Shown: positions 57,262 through 64,000 of the stretch, one piece after another
Position numbering within the stretch: the stretch's first letter is position 1
Layout: each line of letters starts with the position of its first letter
Assembly: GCF_004210375.1 (NCBI RefSeq)
Contig: NW_027467782.1
Coordinates: 26,391,276 to 26,455,275, forward strand
Length of the DNA stretch: 64,000 bases
DNA from: Tachypleus tridentatus
Lineage: Eukaryota > Arthropoda > Merostomata > Xiphosura > Limulidae
Reading direction: 5' to 3'
Translations under genes and position numbers: made by a program
The notes under the pieces: model-generated
Told to the model about the DNA's origin: nothing
The model's database searches: none
The model's input: the letters and a program-made list of their open reading frames with translations, nothing else

Positions 57262-57345
57262 CCGTGCATAAACATTATAAAGTTTATAGCCATTATTTCT
57301 TTTTATAATTGTACATAAACATTATAAAGTTTATGGCCATTATAA
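57262..57345. repeat. Two-copy ~50-bp tandem repeat
   Basis: GCATAAACATTATAAAGTTT, with TA(T/G)GCCATTAT after it, occurs at 57265 and 57315. Confidence 0.85.
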
Positions 57346-57349
57346 CTTA

Positions 57350-58290
57350 TGATGTACTCTTAAGACCCCTGGTAATTAAGTAGGGGTACATTGACAGCTG
57401 TACATAGTATGTACGTCATCTCCTATTAAATTATGGTCGATGTAATAACTATTTCGAAATTAGCCCACAAACTATCTCTACATGGTTAACTTATTTGTAA
57501 AGATATGTCATTTTTGTGATGAGAATACACCTCACTGAGTGTGTAACCATCCATAACTGATACATCATTCAGTTTACCACATAAAGTCTTGCTCTAACCG
57601 TCTGTACATTGACACATTATCCAGTTTCCGCTATGTCTGGTAAACGGATGGCATTGTTAAGACTGGTTCTCTGGTAATAGTTTTAGTTGTGGGTGATCTA
57701 AATTGGCAGATACTGGTCATCTATTTGTGTTTTGAATGAAGCTGTCCAGATGTGTAATATTGGTTTGGATATAGTCCTACATTCATGCTAATGGTACATG
57801 TCACCAACTTGTATTAACCTGCTCTGATTGGCCAGTTTTCATTCATCTGATGGTTTTTCAAGTGGTAAAGCATCAATATTTCTTTACTGAGGTCTGGACA
57901 TTGTTCACAAACAATTTGAAATACTTTAAATGCTGTGATTGACTTTAAAAGAGGCAAGTGAGAGAAGCTTATGCAAATCTAGTGGATATAGTGTGAGCTT
58001 AGATAATCAATTTCAGTTCATAAGTCCAATCATCACATATCTGATTTGGATAACAATAAACGTTCATTAAAACATTAGTTTTGTTACCATGACTGGCTGG
58101 CATGTTAGTTTTGTTACCATGTTAAAATTACCTGTTGGTAATGAAATAAGCAACATGTGAATAAAATATTTGTGATATTTTATATTGTCAGATGTGTGTT
58201 TTGGATTATTTGGTAAAGATGGTAAAGCCATATCATTCTACATAATGATATAAACAAAGTTATTTCTATTTCGTTAGATCACTGTGTTAC
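57350..58290. other. Unassigned
   Basis: No coding or repeat match was recognised. Confidence 0.4.
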
Positions 58291-58295
58291 CGAGA

Positions 58296-59095
58296 TCAGC
58301 AGTGTAAGTACTGGATCTGATCAAACTTGTCATCAGTGTGAGTACTTGAGATCTCACCAAACTTGTCATTAGTGTAAGTACTGGAGCTGATCAAACTTGT
58401 CATTAGTGTAAGTACTGAATCTGATCAAACTTGTTATCAGTGTAAGTACTGAATCTGATCAAACATGCCATCAGTGTAAGTACTAGATCTGATCAAACTT
58501 GTCATTATTGTAAGTACTGGAGCTGATCAAACTTGTCATCAGCATAAGTACTGGATCTGATAAAACTTGTCATCAGCATAAGTACTGGAGCTGATCAAAC
58601 TTGTCATCAGCATAAGTACTGGATCTGATAAAACTTGTCATCAGCATAAGTACTGGATCTGATCAAAATTGTCATCAGTGTAAGTACTGGATCTGATCAA
58701 ACTTGTCATCAGTGTAAGTACTGAATCTGATCCAACTTGTTTTCAGTATAAGTACTGGATCTGATCAAACTTGTCATCAGTGTAAGTACTGAATCTGATC
58801 CAACTTGTTTTCAGTATAAATACTGGATCTGATCAAACTTGTCATCAGTGTAAGTACTGAATCTGATCCAACTTGTTTTCAGTATAAGTACTGGATCTTA
58901 TCAAACTTGTCATCAGTTTAAGTACTGAATCTGATCAAACTTGTCATCAGTGTAAGTACTGGATCTGATCAAACTTGTCAACAGTGTAAGTACTGGATCT
59001 TAAACAAACTTGTCATCAGTGTAAGTACTGAATCTGATCAAACTTGTCAACAGTGTAAGTACTGGATCTTAAACAAAATTGTCAGAAGTGTATTA
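58296..59095. repeat. 34-bp minisatellite, about 23 copies
   Basis: The unit is GTGTAAGTACTGGATCTGAT followed by CAAACTTGTCATCA. Variants (AGCATAAGTACTGG, CCAACTTGTTTTCAGTATAAG) form higher-order pairs. The array ends where the non-LTR element copy begins. Confidence 0.97.
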
Positions 59096-61103
59096 AACCT
59101 GATCCTGAACTCCATATCAGTGAAGTTGTGCTGTCTGTGGTCCCTGAGACAAGGTTCTTGGAACTTATCTTTCCCTGTATGCTGACCTTTACACCACACT
59201 TCAAGCAGCTATGGGTAAAATGTATAAGAGCACTGAACATCCTCTGTGTCCTCTCTTCCATCACTTGGGCAGCAGATCGACGTTCTATGCTAAAGATATG
59301 TAGTGCTCTTATTAGATCGCAACTTGACTGTGGATTACTGATCTATAACTCTGCATGACCTTTGGCTTTAAAGATGCTAGATCCTATTCATCATTAAGGT
59401 CTTTGGCTCTGCACTGGGGCTTTCAGCACTTTCCCAGTTCAGAGCTTATACATAGAGTTTCATGAACCTTTTTTGCACCTCCATTGTTTGCAACTGTCTT
59501 TACTATATGCTTTGATACTTTGTTCCTTACCAAAGCATCTCATCAGGGGTTTTGTTTTCCTTCCTCGTTGGGCCATGCTTTTCCAGACCAGATGGTCTGC
59601 CATTGCTCCTTTTGGCATTTATATCAGGTGCAGTTAGATGAATTGGGTCTGTCCTCAATAAACATTGCTGTATCCACTGGTTAGCCCATCCTACCATGGC
59701 TTCTTACAGTTCCCAATTGTGACCTATCTTTAAATCATCTGAGAAAAGTAGACACTCCTGATTGGAAATATTGTCTGCAATTTGCTGAACATCTTTCGAA
59801 CCATCCTTCCATTCCTATTTATATAGATGGTTCGAAATCAGGTGACTGTGTTGGCTCTGCCATGGATTGTTGTGGTTCGGTGGTTGCACACAGAATTCCC
59901 ACTACAGCTTCTGTGTTTACTGCTGAACTGTATGCTATTTCCCTTGCCCTGGATCACATAGAAGTTAAGCAGTAGTCAAACTGCACTATTTATACTGACT
60001 CGCATAGTTCTCTACTGGACCTGGAATTGCTTCAAGTTAATTCACACCCTGTTCTTGCTGATATTCAAAACCACTGGCCCATTTATTTTTAACATCTACT
60101 TCTATCCAGTTTTTCTGGATACCAGGCCACTTTGGTATTCATGGGAATGAGCTTGCTGACACTGCAGCTGAGTCTATCTGCTCTGGCTCTATCACCACTG
60201 TACCTGTCCCATACATAGACTATGGTCCTGTATCAAGACTCATCTCTGTGCCAGCTGGCAGTTGACTTGGAGTTAGCAACACGAAAACAAGCTTTTCCAA
60301 ATAAAACATTATATTGGACTTTAGTCGTCTTGCTTCCGTCAGGATTGGAGAGAGTAAGTTGTTCTAACTAGACTACGCATTGGTCACAGTTTTTTAACTC
60401 ATCATTTGCTTTTATCTGGAACTGATGCACCAGTGTGTAGTTTGTGTAACACTCAAATTACAATAAGCCACATTTTACTTTCTTGTCATTGTTATGACTG
60501 TCAACAACGGCACCATTTTAAACATGTTCTGTCCCAAGGTTTGTCCATAATGTTAGACAGTGATGGTGACACTGTCCACCTTGGTAATGTTTTTAGTTCT
60601 AAAGGCCATTAATATTTTTAATTTCTACATTACACCTTTTTAATGTGGTTCCCTTTTAAAAATCATCTAGTTCAATTTGAAATTAGAAACTGGCCTAACA
60701 TGAAATAACTCGAAGCTAGGACTGGAAAGGCCAACTTCAGGTGACTAACGCTGCTGTTCGAACTACCCATTAGTCATCCTGGCAAGGTATTATTATATCA
60801 GGTGACTGATGGTGGTTTTTGTACTTACCTGTTAGTCTTCCTGGTGAGTTATCATTATTACAGTTACACTACAGAAAGTCCTTTATAACTTAAATTTCTG
60901 TAATTTTTCTTGACTTTGTAGACTAGATGTAAACATTGGTTTTATGCTGTTTATGTTGTTTTTTTAACTTTGTTTTTTTTTACTTTAATTTTCTTTTATG
61001 AATTTTACTAAATTTACTTTTAACTTTTTACCAGTTGTTTGGTGCAGATAGCCTAGCTGCTTTGTGTCATAAAACATTTAATCAAGCAACAACCAATCAA
61101 TAA
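59090..61103 (+). pseudogene. Non-LTR retrotransposon: RT thumb, RNase H and C-terminal zinc knuckle
   Basis: Plus strand. The RT C-terminal part reads VVPETRFLELIFPCMLTFTP, HFKQLWVKCIRALNILCVLS, then ALIRSQLDCGLLIYNSA to 59355. The RNase H reads IPIYIDGSKSGDCVGSAMD near 59810-59865, with the catalytic D kept, then VFTAELYAISLALDHIEVK and YTDSHSSLLDLE. The block PGHFGIHGNELADTAAES lies near 60120-60175. The C-terminal part has CSLCNTQITISHILLSCHCY near 60435-60495, a CCHC-type knuckle. A 3' untranslated part with GTGACTGATGGTGGTTTTTG runs to CAACAACCAATCAAT. It is the same family as 8143-10230, 5'-truncated at the minisatellite. Confidence 0.88.
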
Positions 61104-61729
61104 TGTAACAGTTTACTTTCTGTGACATCATGCATCTTTTGATCTCCACAAAAATGAGAAATTCATGAATTTAATTTAGAGAAGAAAATTGCTGTGATTT
61201 GTAACAAATGGAATAAAAAAGACAACAAATTCAACACTATTTATTGTATCAAGGGAAACTAAAGGATATTTTAAATGAGAAAGTTAAACTGTTGTACACA
61301 TTTTCAGTATTTTCAGTAAGTATAAACATTGGTAAGACTTCAAGAACCAAGTTTTGGCTTTCTTAAAAGACAGACTGCTCTTTTTCAGATTCAATTGAAG
61401 GCTTTATCATAAGCATAAAATCTGCTTATCACAAGAAAATTCAGAAAAGGGTACCAGGACATAGAAATGTCTTTGTTTCTTGTGACAACTTCAAAGTATC
61501 CTCACAAACACAAGGTCAAGTAGAATGCAATTAAACTATCCCACAAATAGTACGTTGTCTTCTTGAAATATTGAGTCACAAAGAAGTAACACCTCAGGTT
61601 TGATGTTTCATGTGACAGCTACCAGGTTTAATCAGAATTTAAAAAATTAAAGATTGTTGTAAATAGTAAATACTATGGGAAAGAAAGATATGTAGTATTT
61701 GTATACTTAATCATTCACATGTAAAATAT

Positions 61730-62045
61730 AAGATAATGAGTTCTTTAAGAAAGCAAGTTTTATATCCTCAGTTTCAGAAAATGTGGGAAGACTAGGACAT
61801 TTCTTAAAATTCTGTTTATAAAATACAGATTTGTAAATCCTTTTTTCCTTGTTATTATAATAACAACAGGAAAACAGAGAAATATAATATTATGTAGAAT
61901 ATAAGATGAGTTCTTTAAGAAAGCAAGTTTTTATATCCTCAGTTATAGAAAATGTGGGAAGATCAGAACATTTCTTAAAATTCTGTTTATAAAATACAGA
62001 TTTGTAAATCCTTTTTGCTTGTTAGTATAATAACAATAGGTAAAC
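61730..62045. repeat. Two-copy tandem duplication, ~172 bp
   Basis: GAGTTCTTTAAGAAAGCAAG occurs at 61739 and 61911, and the following 130 bp are about 93% alike, including AAATTCTGTTTATAAAATAC. Confidence 0.93.
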
Positions 62046-62239
62046 TGAAAAGCATCAACTCAGATTGTGATGTTTACAATATAATGTGTACATAAATACT
62101 CCAGAGCTGATGAAGTGCTGTTGCCCAAAACATGGTATTCATGTTTTATCAATAAAGTTATTTTAAATTGTTGACTCTTTCAACATTACTTTATAATCTA
62201 TTTTGCATTTATTATTTTCTCACCTATACAATTATTTTA

Positions 62240-63330
62240 TTATTAGAACTAATTGTTCCTTTATCATGTCATTGATGTAAATCAAAAAATTAGCAAAGGT
62301 TCTAAACCTGACTCTCACTTGTGATATTAATAGTGTGACTGAATTGTATTTACAGTAACAATCTTCCATTCAGCTGCTCTTCTATCCAGTTAGGTAATTG
62401 TTTTCTGATACCTACAGAGATAATTCTTTTAAATGTTTTATTTAGCACCTTGTCAAATGCTTTCTGAAGGTTAATATACCAAATCTACACTGTTATCCTC
62501 ATCTACATAATCAGTAACCCTTTGAAATGACTTTGTAAAGCCTCTATTATCAGACTTTCTTAAATTTTTTTCACAACTGATGCAAGATTAATACACTTAT
62601 AATCACTGGGAGAATTATTATCTCTCATGAAAAGAGGAGTGAAATATTAGCTAACTTACAATCCTTTGGTGCCTGCCCACTATTCAAGAACTAACAAAAA
62701 TAGTAGCAAGCAGCTTATATATCTAATCCTTAACCTCCTTCAAATTTCTTGGTAAATATCAAGCCCAAGTAGCATTATCGTTCTTTAAACTGCTCAATGT
62801 TTTCTAAACAAGCTCAGAATTAATGAAATCATCTTTTTCAACCTGTTCAAGATTAGGAATACCTTTTAAATATTCATTAATTAAAACTGAAGAAAAACAA
62901 ATTTAATAACCCAGCCTTCTCATAATCATTAAATATAGGCCGATCTCTATCAGTCCTAAAGGGTTTTACCTTATCTGAAGACTTTGTTATATTTCTTGAA
63001 TATACAATGGTTTTCTTTAATTTTATCTCTTATACCCTTTGTGAACCAACCTGATTTTTTATTTGGAGCTACCCTTTTCTTTCTAAAGGAATATGTTTGT
63101 TTAATTATTTTCTCTGTATTTACCCCACAGACAATCCTATTCACATACTTTGTTAAGGAATCACCCATAACTACAATCTTCTTAGGTTATCATCCACATC
63201 CTTCTCTGTTTCTTTTGTTGACTTTCTCTCTAGTAGTTCCTTGTACATACAATTCAATGAATAAAATATTTTGTTCAATAGAACAGGCTCGTTACAGTTA
63301 CCTCCACTGTATAATACTCTTCCTAACTTT
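62240..63330 (-). pseudogene. CR1-like ORF2 remnant (linker and reverse transcriptase)
   Basis: Minus-strand pieces: RVAPNKKSGWFTKGIRDKIK, ENHCIFKKYNK to 62975; RTDRDRPIFNDYEKAGLLN near 62960-62905; VEKDDFINSELV, KTLSSLKNDNATWA near 62850-62770; DEDNSVDLVY then KAFDKVLNKTFKRIISVGIR near 62510-62410; and a final LIYINDMIKEQLV near 62285-62245. They follow the order of CR1 proteins from the PWFNxEIRxxIKxK linker to the motif after the polymerase core. The YADD box is beyond or lost. Confidence 0.75.
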
Positions 63331-63334
63331 GTGA

Positions 63335-64000
63335 AAATCATTGTTAGTTGATGTACCCTTTCTTATAAAAGCTTAAGCCCTTGCTGCCATCTCCCACAGT
63401 TTACACATCTCTTTATTTATAATAGTGATAGGCATAAGCCTCTTGTGTCTTTCTATTTTTTTTTAATCTTTTGAAATTCTTTTTGAAGTGGTTAGCCTTA
63501 GCCAGTGGAAAGTTGCTACACAACATTTACCAACCCATTTACAATGTTTTGGAGGTAAAACATCTGAATTATAAAATTCAAGTTATCGTTGTAGTCATCT
63601 TTGAATATCAAAGTTAATGTTAACTGACACTATCATACAACTCACATAAGATTTGCATTAAGAATAAAAGTAGAAAAACTTTAATTTACACACAAAGAGA
63701 AACAGTCCTAAAACATTTTTTTCTGTACTTTCAAAAAAGGTTTACAAAGAAGTATACAAGTGCAAGAACCACAACACACTGCTGAGTATATATTCTTCAA
63801 CATTAAAAAAAAGTTAAACTACAGTGATACAAACTAACAGCTTTCAGAGAAGAAGGAAAAACAGTTTTGGTTACTCTCCCAAAACATTTTTGTGTATACA
63901 TGTATTATGATTGTTTCTCTTGTGTGAACATTTAAATTTTGTAAGCTTGATTAGCTTATAATTAGTATGATTCATTTATTTTTTGTTTTTTATTACTTTA
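63335..64000. other. Unassigned AT-rich sequence to the window end
   Basis: It probably includes more of the CR1 5' part near 63340-63600, but no motif could be read. Confidence 0.3.

Overview
The window looks like a piece of an animal nuclear genome, most likely a horseshoe crab (Xiphosura) or close chelicerate. It is AT-rich, with small exons split by long introns. Four near-full copies of a tRNA-derived SINE end in CAAACAAA-type tails; their consensus is one I associate with Limulus/Tachypleus sequences (recalled, not searched). A second SINE family, CR1-like, Penelope-like, DIRS-like and RNase-H-bearing non-LTR retrotransposons and mariner elements are also present. No prokaryotic operons, rRNA, CRISPR array or plasmid functions are visible.

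Host genes are sparse and all incomplete. (1) Minus strand, 2.5-13.5 kb: exons of an AKTIP/Fused-toes-like UBC-fold protein. Two exons join perfectly in phase (6139-6203 to 2536-2636); a third, weaker upstream match (13441-13484) has an in-frame TAA. (2) Plus strand, 26.3-29.3 kb: three exon remnants of an axonemal inner-arm dynein heavy chain (DNAH3/7/12 type) covering the stalk, with frameshifts, lost acceptor AGs and a missing exon. (3) Minus strand, 38.1-42.8 kb: seven consecutive, phase-compatible exons of a prolyl 4-hydroxylase alpha subunit. The exon that should carry the HxD iron ligands is absent exactly where an intronic tandem array has grown out of the preceding 5' splice site.

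The rest is mostly decayed transposable elements. Layout: degraded mariner (0.2-1.1 kb); DIRS-like 5' regions (4.4-5.4 and 6.8-8.1 kb); RNase-H non-LTR element (8.1-10.2 kb, minus); DIRS-like RT-RNaseH-tyrosine recombinase (10.2-12.4 kb, minus); CR1 fragments (5.5, 14.1, 17-18.5 kb, plus); SINEs (19.2, 21.4, 25.5, 38.5, 39.6, 39.8, 48.3, 56.9 kb); a Penelope fragment (23.5 kb) next to a nearly complete mariner with TIRs and TA target site (23.9-25.2 kb); DIRS tyrosine recombinase (30.5-31.2 kb, plus); a long CR1/L2-like element with an esterase-like ORF1 (33-37 kb, minus); oppositely oriented Penelope pieces (49.9-51.9 kb); DIRS RNase H (56 kb, minus); a second RNase-H non-LTR copy (59.1-61.1 kb, plus); and CR1 RT (62.2-63.3 kb, minus).

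Two layers of structure stand out beyond ordinary repeats. First, a hydrophobic, multi-membrane-segment ORF of 234 aa (47505-48209, minus) has a 96%-identical truncated relative at 20.98-21.34 kb. Both sit next to the same inverted-repeat sequence, and a SINE with an exact 11-bp target duplication splits only one copy. Second, the P4HA region is packed with at least four unrelated minisatellites, the largest a roughly 2.1-kb array of 43-bp units.
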